DNA of 26,327 nt from Acidobacteriota bacterium. GTDB lineage: Bacteria > Acidobacteriota > Terriglobia > Terriglobales > Acidobacteriaceae. The notes below the pieces were generated by a model. It made no database searches and was not told the DNA's origin. It was given only the letters and a program-made list of their open reading frames with translations. Within the stretch, counting starts at the first letter, position 1. Each line of letters begins with the position of its first letter. Location of the stretch: NCBI GenBank assembly GCA_028873155.1, contig JAGWML010000011.1, forward strand, positions 1 through 26,327, read 5' to 3'. The position numbers and the translations under genes are program-made. Of the stretch, positions 1-7,608 are shown in pieces.

Positions 1-389
1 AGGGTATGACGCATTTCGAAGCGTTCCAGTTGTCCGGCGCGTCGTTTCGCTTCCTCCCACAGCGGGCGCAGGACGGGACTGGCCACCTTGTATTGGCCCT
101 TCATTTGTTTGACCATCAGCTCGGAATCGGAAACCACGCGCAGGCGTTTGGCGCCGTGCTCGAGGGCCCAGGCCAGCACGGCCAGCAGGCCGGAGTATTC
201 GGCGTAGTTGTTGGTCTGGCGGCCGAGGTATTCGCTGAGGCGCGCGACGACGCGGCCGTGGGGGTCCTCAATCACCGCGCCGTAGCCGGAAGGGCCGGGA
301 TTGCCGCGCGAGCCGCCGTCGCAGTGGGCGGTGTGCCATCCCTCGGCGGCGGCGGGGGGCTCGATTCCTGAAAAAAGTGATCCGCTCAT
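1..389 (-). CDS. rnhA: Ribonuclease HI, 5' part (cut by window edge)
   Basis: RNase HI degrades the RNA strand of RNA:DNA hybrids in the cytoplasm. Reading the minus strand from the ATG at 389 gives an uninterrupted frame that leaves the window at base 1, so about 129 codons are visible and the C-terminus is missing. The RNase H fold signatures are clear: CDGGSRGNPGPSGYGAVI carries the first catalytic Asp and the glycine-rich strand turn, NNYAEYSGLLA carries the catalytic Glu, and SDSELMVKQMKG carries the second catalytic Asp. The fourth acidic residue would lie beyond the window. A GGAAA stretch just upstream of the ATG is a weak ribosome binding site. The gene is divergent from the sigma factor gene. 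RNase HI is strongly supported by motif order; the symbol is by family. Confidence 0.93.
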   Translation of the reverse strand, partial: MSGSLFSGIEPPAAAEGWHTAHCDGGSRGNPGPSGYGAVIEDPHGRVVARLSEYLGRQTNNYAEYSGLLAVLAWALEHGAKRLRVVSDSELMVKQMKGQYKVASPVLRPLWEEAKRRAGQLERFEMRHT

Positions 390-564
390 CGGTTTCCAGT
401 GTACCCGGCGGCCCCGCGGGCAAGGGATGATACGCCCTGGGCCGCTCACCAAGCCGGTCTTTCCGCGTCTACCAAGGTGCGAACACGTCTTGTACCGGAG
501 CAGGGATTCGATGGCAATTGAAGCTGCGACCGACCCCATTTCCCCGGCCGTCGCGCCGGGCGCT

Positions 565-595
565 TTGGCTTGGCTAACCGCGGGAAGGGTACAAT
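565..595 (+). promoter_or_regulatory. Possible promoter of the sigma-factor operon
   Basis: TTGGCT at 565-570 and TACAAT at 590-595 resemble -35 and -10 boxes, but the 19-bp spacer is long. If real, transcription would begin near 602, which favours the ATG at 625 (or a near-leaderless start at 607) over starts further upstream. This is pattern matching only. Confidence 0.3.
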
Positions 596-624
596 CCTCC
601 CTAGGGATGGCTGCGACCAGGGCA

Positions 625-1239
625 ATGGACGGACCGAACCGCGAGCAGGAGCGCCTGCAGGCCCGCGCACCGGAGATGGAGCTGATTCGCCAGGCGCAAG
701 CGGGCTCGCGCGCGGCGTTTGACGCATTGGTGCGTCAATACGAGCAGCAGGTCTTGCGGCTCGCTCTGCACCTGACGGGTTCAGAGCACGACGCGGAGGA
801 CATCTACCAGGAAGCCTTTCTGAAGGCCTTCCGGTATATCGGCAACTTCCGCTTCGAGTGCTCGTTTTATACCTGGATTTACCGGATTGTGACCAATCTG
901 TGTCTGGATCAGCTGCGGCGTCGCAAGACCCGCCGCGAGGACCAGTCAGTGCATGTGGACCACTCCGGCGACGAGATTGACCTGCTGTCTTCGGTCTCCG
1001 ACAACCGGTCGTTTTCCAATCCCGATCGCGAGCTGGACCGCAAGATACTGGGGGAGAAGATTCAGGCCGCGCTGGGCAAGCTCACCCCGCGCGAGCGGAT
1101 GGTTTTTGAACTGAAGCACTATCAGGGGCTCCGGCTGCGCACCATCGGAGAGATGTTGAACACCACGGAAGAAACCGCCAAGAATACGCTCTTCAGGGCG
1201 ACAAAGAAGCTGCGCGCGCAGCTGGCGGGATTGCGATAG
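625..1239 (+). CDS. ECF-type RNA polymerase sigma factor (sigma-70 family, RpoE-like)
   Basis: An alternative sigma factor that would direct RNA polymerase to a stress or envelope regulon. From the chosen ATG it has 204 residues, a normal ECF size. Sigma region 2 is seen in AFDALVRQYEQQVLRLALHL, AEDIYQEAFLKAF and FYTWIYRIVTNLCLDQLRRR. Region 4, with its helix-turn-helix, is seen in LGKLTPRERMVFELKHYQG, TIGEMLNTTEETAKN and TLFRATKKLRAQL. The frame stays open far upstream (in-frame ATGs at 511 and 607), and ATG 676 is also possible. 625 was chosen because it lies just after a promoter-like TACAAT at 590 and gives a standard N-terminus; the ribosome binding site there is weak, so the start is uncertain. 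The next gene, 82 bp downstream, encodes an anti-sigma-like membrane protein, the usual partner arrangement. Confidence 0.9.
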   Translation: MDGPNREQERLQARAPEMELIRQAQAGSRAAFDALVRQYEQQVLRLALHLTGSEHDAEDIYQEAFLKAFRYIGNFRFECSFYTWIYRIVTNLCLDQLRRRKTRREDQSVHVDHSGDEIDLLSSVSDNRSFSNPDRELDRKILGEKIQAALGKLTPRERMVFELKHYQGLRLRTIGEMLNTTEETAKNTLFRATKKLRAQLAGLR

Positions 1240-1321
1240 GCCGCACCGGGCCGCATTGTGCGGCTGGCTGATTCAGGGTTGCGGGCCGAGTTGAATTTTG
1301 AGGCTGGAAGGACGTACGAAG

Positions 1322-2320
1322 ATGAATTGCGAACTGGCACATGAGCGCATCGTGCTGGCGGCTTATGGGGAGCTGTCCGACGAACTTGTCCATGAGCTCG
1401 AACGGCACCTTACCCACTGCAACGCCTGCCGCGAAGAACGGGATCAGATGCAAGCTCTGCGGACTCTCGCCGCGCTGCATCCCGCGGTCGAGCCGCCCGC
1501 CAATCTGGTGGCGCGCTCGCGTCTTCGGCTTGAGGAGGCGCTGGACGCGCTGCCGCCCAGGAGCTGGTATGAGCACTGGGGCCAGGCCGTCATCAACAAC
1601 TTTGCGCGGATGCAGAGCGCGCCCGTAGCAGCGGCTCTGCTGCTTGCAGTGGGAGTGGGCGCGGGCAGTCTCGCCGGGTTTGAGTACGCGCAGGGCCGCG
1701 CCGCGCAGATCGCTACGCGCGCGCATGCAGCCGTGCCGCCCACGGTCCAGGGGGTTGAGCCCACGGTCGCTGCACAGGCTCCGTCGCCGGAAGATGTCGC
1801 CAGCATTTCGCGCGTTGTGCGCCAGCCCAACAGCAATGTCGTCGAGGTCAGTTACAACGAGGTCGTTCCCCAGCAGGTCCGTGGACCGCTCGACGATCCC
1901 CAGATTCGCGCCCTGCTGATGCTCGCCTCTGAGGAGGCGTCATCCGCCGGCGTGCGTGATGACTCGGTGGGCCTGCTTGCCGCCGAGTGCCGCGCCAGCG
2001 GCGGCTGCCCAGGCGATGGCATCCGCGACGCTCTGATGGTTGCCCTGCGCTACGACCGCAGCGACAATGTGCGCGAACAGGCGCTGAAGGGCCTCGAACC
2101 CTTTGTCACGCAGGATATGCGTGTGCGCAACGCCGTGCTCGAAGCGCTGCTCAACGACCCCGCTCCGCGCATCCGCACCGAGGCCATCAACGTCCTTGAG
2201 CCCGTCGAGGCGGATACCAGCGTGCGCCAGGTTCTCTACTCGGTCGCTAACACCGATCGCAACCCCCAGATTCGGAACGTCTCGCGGCAGGCGCTCAGCC
2301 GCGTACCTGAGATTCAATAA
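1322..2320 (+). CDS. Zinc-finger anti-sigma-like membrane protein with HEAT-repeat C-terminus
   Basis: Probably holds the upstream sigma factor inactive at the membrane. The N-terminus carries the zinc-binding anti-sigma signature H29-x3-C33-x2-C36 in ERHLTHCNACREE. A single hydrophobic segment, about residues 100-120 (AAALLLAVGVGAGSLAGF), would anchor it. After a low-complexity linker, residues of about 170-332 contain repeated helical units such as DNVREQALKGLEPF, VRNAVLEALLNDPAPRIRTE and IRNVSRQALSRV, which look like HEAT/PBS-lyase repeats. These would lie outside the cytoplasm if the N-terminus is inside. The start is ATG 1322, ten bases after GGAAGG (1306-1311); a TTG at 1298 is in frame but less likely. 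The product is 332 residues. Its stop overlaps an unused ATG of the next frame. The anti-sigma role is inferred from the finger and the gene order. Confidence 0.82.
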   Translation: MNCELAHERIVLAAYGELSDELVHELERHLTHCNACREERDQMQALRTLAALHPAVEPPANLVARSRLRLEEALDALPPRSWYEHWGQAVINNFARMQSAPVAAALLLAVGVGAGSLAGFEYAQGRAAQIATRAHAAVPPTVQGVEPTVAAQAPSPEDVASISRVVRQPNSNVVEVSYNEVVPQQVRGPLDDPQIRALLMLASEEASSAGVRDDSVGLLAAECRASGGCPGDGIRDALMVALRYDRSDNVREQALKGLEPFVTQDMRVRNAVLEALLNDPAPRIRTEAINVLEPVEADTSVRQVLYSVANTDRNPQIRNVSRQALSRVPEIQ

Positions 2321-2403
2321 TGCACTCACCTTCCGCTCACCGCGCCGTCCATTCTGCACAAGAGCGCGCACCGGAGGGAGAAGATCGACGGAGAAGTTCG
2401 ACC

Positions 2404-3282
2404 ATGATGCACTTGCTGAGGCCAAATCGTTGTCTTGGGACCGCCGTGCTGGTGACGCTCACGCTGATCCTCCCGGCGGCTGCCCGTTCGCAGACATCCC
2501 GCATCACCCAGATTCTCGAGGAACCGGGCCATCTTCTCCACTCGAACGCGCCCGGCTATCTCGGCGTTCTGGTCGGTGACATTGACTCCGAAGCCGCCAC
2601 CCGGCTCCGGCTCAAGGACTCCCGCGGTGCGGTTGTGACCCTCATCGACCACGACGCCCCTGCCGCCCAGGCCGGCATCCACGTCAATGATGTGCTGCTT
2701 GAGCTCAACGGCAAGGCCGTCCAGAATGCCGAACAGTTCGGCAGCATCCTGCACGGCATCCCAGCTGGCCACAACGCCACCATCCTGCTCAGCCGCGACG
2801 GCAACACCCAGACCCTCGTAGTCCAGCTCGTCGACCGCAAGAAGATGGAGCACGACGTCTGGAACAAGCTTGACAGCGACAGCCCCGATGCGACGCCTAC
2901 ACCCGCCATGGGCATCCTCGCCTCCGGCAGCGGAGCGGCTGCCGATGCGCCTTCATCCGGCGGCTTCCACATGCCCTTCTTCGGCAGCAGCCTCAACGTG
3001 GGCGCCATCGTTGAACCCCTCACCGCGCAGATGGCCGACTATCTCGGCGTCGAAAGCGGCCTCATGATCAAGCAGGTCGCCCACAAGAGCGCCGCCGACG
3101 CGGCCGGACTCCACGCCTTCGACGTCATCCTGAAGGTAGGCTCCGATCCTGTACACACCGTCTCCGACTGGGAGAGAGCGCTGCGCTCCAATCAGGGCAA
3201 GCCCGTCCAGCTCACCATTCTGCGCGACAAGAAGCAGCAGACGCTCACGCTTCAGGTCGACTCCCGGCGCCATCACGCCTGA
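2404..3282 (+). CDS. Exported protein with two PDZ domains, no protease domain
   Basis: A 292-residue protein with an N-terminal signal peptide (hydrophobic about residues 11-28, ending AAARS) and two PDZ modules. PDZ1 lies at about residues 50-130 (GYLGVLVGDIDSEAA, APAAQAGIHVNDVLLELNG) and PDZ2 at about 200-285 (VEPLTAQMADYLGV, SAADAAGLHAFDVILKVG, WERALRSNQGKPVQL). The layout is like the C-terminal half of DegP/HtrA, but no trypsin-like domain is present. It may bind unfolded protein C-termini or scaffold a protease acting on the upstream anti-sigma protein; that is inference. The start is the first of two adjacent ATGs (2404), eight bases after GGAGAA at 2390. An in-frame ATG at 2320 overlaps the previous stop but would bury the signal peptide behind 28 residues. 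It is the last gene of the sigma operon. Confidence 0.82.
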   Translation: MMHLLRPNRCLGTAVLVTLTLILPAAARSQTSRITQILEEPGHLLHSNAPGYLGVLVGDIDSEAATRLRLKDSRGAVVTLIDHDAPAAQAGIHVNDVLLELNGKAVQNAEQFGSILHGIPAGHNATILLSRDGNTQTLVVQLVDRKKMEHDVWNKLDSDSPDATPTPAMGILASGSGAAADAPSSGGFHMPFFGSSLNVGAIVEPLTAQMADYLGVESGLMIKQVAHKSAADAAGLHAFDVILKVGSDPVHTVSDWERALRSNQGKPVQLTILRDKKQQTLTLQVDSRRHHA

Positions 3283-3296
3283 TCCGTTTCATCCTC

Positions 3297-3313
3297 GCTG
3301 CTTGAAAAGCAGC
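3297..3313 (+). terminator. Small hairpin after the PDZ gene, possible weak terminator
   Basis: GCTGCTT-GAA-AAGCAGC is a perfect 7-bp stem with a 3-base loop, 15 bp after the PDZ stop codon. There is no immediate T-run; a CTCTTTT stretch comes only about 20 bases later. It may separate the sigma operon from the pectin island. Confidence 0.35.
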
Positions 3314-3382
3314 CAGCGAAGTTCCCTGCGCCTCTTTTCAGGAGCAGCAGTGACCGGCCCAGTTCATTTTCCGGTTAGAGTA

Positions 3383-3393
3383 AGGTCAGACCA
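3383..3393 (+). promoter_or_regulatory. Candidate GntR-type operator upstream of the receptor gene
   Basis: AGGTCAGACCA has GGTC and GACC half-sites around one central base. The identical 11-mer occurs at 22259-22269 next to the divergent gntR-type gene. It lies about 170 bp before the receptor start and 70 bp before the best TTGACA promoter box, so it may serve a second, upstream promoter; TAGAGT at 3376-3381 is directly adjacent. Binding is inferred. Confidence 0.5.
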
Positions 3394-3465
3394 GCAGACT
3401 GCTCCAGAGTCTCGGTCTCGTGAACCTTTGGGGCCTGCCTTTCGCGCCTCATCAAAACGGCCGAT

Positions 3466-3494
3466 TGACAACAATTAGCGCTTCGATAGAGAAT
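3466..3494 (+). promoter_or_regulatory. Predicted sigma-70 type promoter of the receptor gene
   Basis: A perfect TTGACA -35 box (3466-3471) is followed after exactly 17 bp by GAGAAT (3489-3494), which matches four of six bases of the -10 consensus. Transcription would start near 3501, giving a leader of about 53 bases to the ATG at 3554. Confidence 0.45.
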
Positions 3495-3553
3495 TCTTGT
3501 CGCAGCCATATTTCTCTTTCTTGCGGCACCAATCAGAAAAAGGATGTCAAAAA

Positions 3554-6500
3554 ATGCGCAAACTCCAAGGCTTTGCTTGTGAAGTGGTAGGACCACTTAA
3601 TCGTCCTGTCCTTCCAGAGGTTCGATGTGCCAGTGCGACTCGCTCAGTTCAAATATCCGCCAAGCGCTTCCGGCCCACGTGGCTCGCGACGCTCTCCATC
3701 GTTCTTACCGGCATCCTGTTCTCCCTTGCGCCAGCGGCTCACGCGCAGGAGTTCCGTGCCACCATTTCGGGCACAGTCGGTGACTCTACCGGCGCAGTCA
3801 TTCCCAAGGCCGACATCACCGTCCGCGAAACGCGCACTGGCACCATCAGCCACACCGTCAGCGATGCAGCCGGCCAATACGTCGTGCCCTTTCTGCTCCC
3901 TGGCGACTACGCCATCTCCGTCAAGGCAGCTGGCTTCCAGTCGATGGAACGCACCGGCATTACGCTCCACTCGCAGGAGCATCCGATCATCAACCTGACC
4001 CTTGAGGTCGGCGCCGTCAGCCAGTCGGTGACGGTCTCCGCCGCGGCCCCGCAGCTCGATCTGGCCAACGCCTCCATCGGCCAGGTCATCACAACGGAGT
4101 CGGTCGCCAATCTGCCGCTGAACGGCCGCACGCCGACCACACTTACCGAACTCTCCGCGGGCGTCATCACCACCGCCGCCCCGCAGCAGATTCACCCCTT
4201 TGACAACAATGCCGGCAACTCCTGGTCCATCGGCGGCACGCCCAACCAGGTCAGCGAAGTTCTGCTCGACGGCTCGCCCGACCTTACCCTCCTTGGCGCG
4301 CTCGCCTACGCACCCACGCAGGACTCTGTCGCGGAAGTCTCTGTCCGGCCCTTCGATACGGACGCCAGCTTCGGCCACACCATCGGCGGCGTCATCAACC
4401 AGGTGACCAAGAGCGGCACCAACCAGCTCCACGGCACCGCCTATGAGTTTGGGCAGATCTCCGGCATCGACGCCAATACCTACTTCAACGATCGCAGCAG
4501 CAAGCCGACCCCGGTCTTCCATTTCAATCAGTACGGCCTCACCGTTGGCGGCCCGGTGCGCATTCCTAAAGTCTTCAACGGCCAGAACAAGCTCTTCTTC
4601 TTCTTCGCGTGGGAGGGCCTGAAGGATTCGACGCCGAACACCGTCACCACCACTGTGCCCACCACCAGCAGCATTGCAGGTGGCCCTGGGACCGGCGGCG
4701 AAGTGGGCGGCGACTTCTACCAGACCCTGCTCGCAGGCTGCCCAGCCGGCATCAATGGATACACCGCCGCGGGCGCGGCCATGTGTAATCCCTCGGGCAA
4801 GAACACCGCGCCCTATATCGACCCGAACCAGCTCTACAACCCGTATACGGCCACGTTGTCGGGCTCGAAGGTTGTTCGCCAACCCATCCCGTACAACCAG
4901 CTCACGTCGGCCGGCGCGCTCAGTTCCATTGCGCAAACCGTGCTCAAGCTCTTCCCGCAGGCCAACACCACCGATGGCGTTGGAGCTGATGGGCAGGACA
5001 ACTACATCAGCAACGCGCCCAGCATCGACACCTACAACAACGAATTCGGGCGCATGGACTACAACCTCAGCTCCACCGACCATGTCTTCTTTGATATGCG
5101 CCACAACTATCGCGGCCAGACCAAGAACGACTACTTCGGCAACGGCATCACCGGGACCATTCTCACCCGCGAGAACTTCGGCGCCACGCTCGACAATGTC
5201 TACACGCTCAACTCCACCACCATCTTCGACACGCGATTCAACTGGACCTACTTCAACGAAGTGCATGGCACCCCGGCCACAAAGTACAGCCCCACCTCCA
5301 TCGGGATGCCCGGCTACATGAACAGCTCGAGCGAGCTGCTTCAGTTGCCCTTCATCAACTTCGCCACGGGCGGAAGCTGCGGCAGCCACACCAGCATCCA
5401 GTGCCTGGGCGACAACGGCTCCGCGATGGATCCAACCACCAGCTACCAGATCTTCACCGACATGGTGAAGGTGATCGGGCGCCACTCCCTCAAGGTCGGC
5501 TTCGACGGCCGCCAATACCGGATGAGCATCCAGAACTTCGGCAACTCCTCGGGCAATTTCACGTTCGACTCGAACTTTGTCAACGCAGGTACTGGCGCCG
5601 CAGCGCAGACCTTCGGCGGCGACCTCAGCGCCTTCCTGCTCGGTCTGGCTTCTTCGGGCGATTACGACCTCAACTCACGCGCCGACTACCACCAGTATTA
5701 CGTCGGCACGTTTGTCCAGGATGACTGGCACATCAGCAACAAGCTCACTCTCAACCTTGGCGTTCGCTACGACATCGCCACGCCCTTCCGCGAAAAGCTG
5801 GGCCGCACGGTCAACGGCTTCAACCCCACCGCGCCCGTCAACTATGCCGCTACACCCAGCACCAAACCGATCAGTATCACCTCGGGCGGGTCGACCTACT
5901 CCATCAACAGCATCAACACGCTGGGCGGCCTCACTTTTCCCACCGGCAACAACGGCGCCGTCTACGCCACCAACAACGGATTCTTCAGTCCGCGCTTCGG
6001 CTTCTCTTACAGCCCCAGCGACAAGATGGTCTTCCGCGGCGGATTTGGCATCTTCGTCCAGCCGGAAACCCTTGCGTCACTGGCCGCCACGGGAACGTAC
6101 TCCTCGGCCGCCATCTCCAATCAGGAAGGCTTCAGCGCATCCACCTCCTACGTTTCCACCACCAACAACTACCTGACCCCATCAAGCACCATTGCCAATC
6201 CGTTTCCCAGCGGCTTTGAACAGCCTGCCGGCTCTTCGCAGGGGGCCAGCACCTTCCTCGGCCAGGGCGTCAACTTCCTCGCCCCATCGCAGCATGATCC
6301 TTACTCGGAACGCTGGGATATCGGCTTCCAGCGTTCACTGACCGGCAGCACCATGGTGGAGATGTTGTACGTAGGCAACCACAGCATGCACCTGCCTGTG
6401 CAGACGCAGAACATCAACACAACTATGCTGCCCTACCTGACCACGAACCCCTATCGAGACGAGGCTCTGGCCACGGCGTATGGCCTCTCCGTCAGCAACC

Positions 6501-7399
6501 CCTTCTACCAGACCCTCGGAGCCAGCAACACCACGGGGCTGAACAAGTCAAAGACCGTCGGGTTCGGCAGCCTTCTCGGCAGGTATCCACAGCACGCCAA
6601 CGCTACTATCGCCGAACAGAACCAGACCATCGGCCAGTCCTACTTCAACAGCCTGATCTTCCACGTCGAGCAGCGCATGTCGCACGGGTTGACGCTGACC
6701 GGCAACTACAGCTTCGCGAAGATGATTGAGGCCGACTCGTTCCTGAACGACGTGGATACGGCGCCAGTGCGGCGCATCTCGCCCTTCGATCACACGCATC
6801 ACTTCACCGCCGGCGGCACCTATGCGCTGCCCTTCGGCCGCGGCAAGATGTTCAGCTTCGGCAACAGCCATCTGTGGGATGTCATCGCAGGCGGCTTCGT
6901 CGTCAACGGAATCTACCAGTTCCAGTCCGGCGCGCCTGTCTACTTCTCGGCGGATATTCCGCTGCAACCCGGCACAACCATCCGCCAGATCAAGAACCAG
7001 GCGCGGAATACCTCGGCGGTCGGCGCCGGAACCCCGGCGCTCAGCACCAGCGCCTTTGTCACCGGCAACTCCACCGCATGTCCCACCTCGGGCGCGTGCG
7101 ATGGCAGCGTGTTCATCAACGGCCAATACGCCTACCACTACCGCACCCTTCCGCAGACCCTCTCCTGGGTTCGGCAGGACGGCTACAACAACCTCGATGC
7201 CTCGGTGCTGAAGAACTTCAACTTCACCGAGAAGGCCTACTTCCAGCTCCGCTTCGAGAGCTTCAACACCCTCAACCACCCCATCTTTGCCGCGCCCAAC
7301 GTCTCCAGCGCTACGGCCAGCAACTTTGGATACATCACCTCCACCACCTCCAACAGCCAGCCGCGCCAGTTCCAGATTGGCGGCCGTCTCGTCTTCTGA
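3554..7399 (+). CDS. TonB-dependent, Oar-like outer-membrane receptor with carboxypeptidase-regulatory-like domain
   Basis: An outer-membrane protein of 1281 residues that probably imports or binds pectin-derived oligosaccharides using TonB energy. The N-terminal extension (residues 1-42) is basic and unusually long. A hydrophobic signal core follows (LATLSIVLTGILF), with likely cleavage AHA|QEF before Gln65. Residues of about 66-155 form a carboxypeptidase-regulatory-like beta domain (ISGTVGDSTGAVIPKADITV, DAAGQYVVPFLLPGDYAISV). A plug-like region follows (ASIGQVITTESVANLPLNGR), then a long barrel with many Tyr/Asn/Gly strands. The chain ends in GRLVF, the terminal Phe expected for BamA-dependent barrels. 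ATG 3554 was chosen over an in-frame TTG at 3497 because AAAAAGG lies about ten bases before it. No SusD-like lipoprotein follows. The pectin substrate is inferred from neighbours and the shared operator, not from the protein itself. Confidence 0.9.
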   Translation: MRKLQGFACEVVGPLNRPVLPEVRCASATRSVQISAKRFRPTWLATLSIVLTGILFSLAPAAHAQEFRATISGTVGDSTGAVIPKADITVRETRTGTISHTVSDAAGQYVVPFLLPGDYAISVKAAGFQSMERTGITLHSQEHPIINLTLEVGAVSQSVTVSAAAPQLDLANASIGQVITTESVANLPLNGRTPTTLTELSAGVITTAAPQQIHPFDNNAGNSWSIGGTPNQVSEVLLDGSPDLTLLGALAYAPTQDSVAEVSVRPFDTDASFGHTIGGVINQVTKSGTNQLHGTAYEFGQISGIDANTYFNDRSSKPTPVFHFNQYGLTVGGPVRIPKVFNGQNKLFFFFAWEGLKDSTPNTVTTTVPTTSSIAGGPGTGGEVGGDFYQTLLAGCPAGINGYTAAGAAMCNPSGKNTAPYIDPNQLYNPYTATLSGSKVVRQPIPYNQLTSAGALSSIAQTVLKLFPQANTTDGVGADGQDNYISNAPSIDTYNNEFGRMDYNLSSTDHVFFDMRHNYRGQTKNDYFGNGITGTILTRENFGATLDNVYTLNSTTIFDTRFNWTYFNEVHGTPATKYSPTSIGMPGYMNSSSELLQLPFINFATGGSCGSHTSIQCLGDNGSAMDPTTSYQIFTDMVKVIGRHSLKVGFDGRQYRMSIQNFGNSSGNFTFDSNFVNAGTGAAAQTFGGDLSAFLLGLASSGDYDLNSRADYHQYYVGTFVQDDWHISNKLTLNLGVRYDIATPFREKLGRTVNGFNPTAPVNYAATPSTKPISITSGGSTYSINSINTLGGLTFPTGNNGAVYATNNGFFSPRFGFSYSPSDKMVFRGGFGIFVQPETLASLAATGTYSSAAISNQEGFSASTSYVSTTNNYLTPSSTIANPFPSGFEQPAGSSQGASTFLGQGVNFLAPSQHDPYSERWDIGFQRSLTGSTMVEMLYVGNHSMHLPVQTQNINTTMLPYLTTNPYRDEALATAYGLSVSNPFYQTLGASNTTGLNKSKTVGFGSLLGRYPQHANATIAEQNQTIGQSYFNSLIFHVEQRMSHGLTLTGNYSFAKMIEADSFLNDVDTAPVRRISPFDHTHHFTAGGTYALPFGRGKMFSFGNSHLWDVIAGGFVVNGIYQFQSGAPVYFSADIPLQPGTTIRQIKNQARNTSAVGAGTPALSTSAFVTGNSTACPTSGACDGSVFINGQYAYHYRTLPQTLSWVRQDGYNNLDASVLKNFNFTEKAYFQLRFESFNTLNHPIFAAPNVSSATASNFGYITSTTSNSQPRQFQIGGRLVF

Positions 7400-7421
7400 T
7401 GACGTCTGCTTCGCAGCGTCG

Positions 7422-7450
7422 CGGCGCGGGGTCACTGGGACCTTGCGCCG
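7422..7450 (+). terminator. Strong hairpin terminator after the receptor gene
   Basis: CGGCGC-GG-GGTC (7422-7433) pairs with GACC-TT-GCGCCG (7439-7450) around the loop ACTGG. In RNA the inner GG:UU pairs are wobble pairs, so the stem is a continuous 12 bp. A weak U-rich tail, TTATCCTTT, follows. It lies 23 bp after the receptor stop and probably ends or attenuates that transcript before the GH28 gene. Confidence 0.6.
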
Positions 7451-7608
7451 TTATCCTTTACACTTCCTTGTGCTGTGGCTGCCGGGCCCTGCGGTCTATC
7501 CCTGCGGCGCAGCCGGTAGCCCTCCATGCCGCGGGCCCGCACGGCGGCATTCGGTTCCAATGCATCACCGCATCTGTTGCTCCAATCCACCGTCGATGAG
7601 GATATGCC

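Noticed and set aside
3644..5515. A 623-codon open frame on the minus strand
   Set aside because: It is antisense to the receptor gene, whose protein has clear family structure. Its own translation is Ala/Gly/Val/Asp-rich with no recognisable domain, as expected for a shadow in GC-rich DNA.
7430..7442. GGTC-ACTGG-GACC as another copy of the operator
   Set aside because: The half-sites are five bases apart instead of one, and they form the inner stem of a terminator hairpin.
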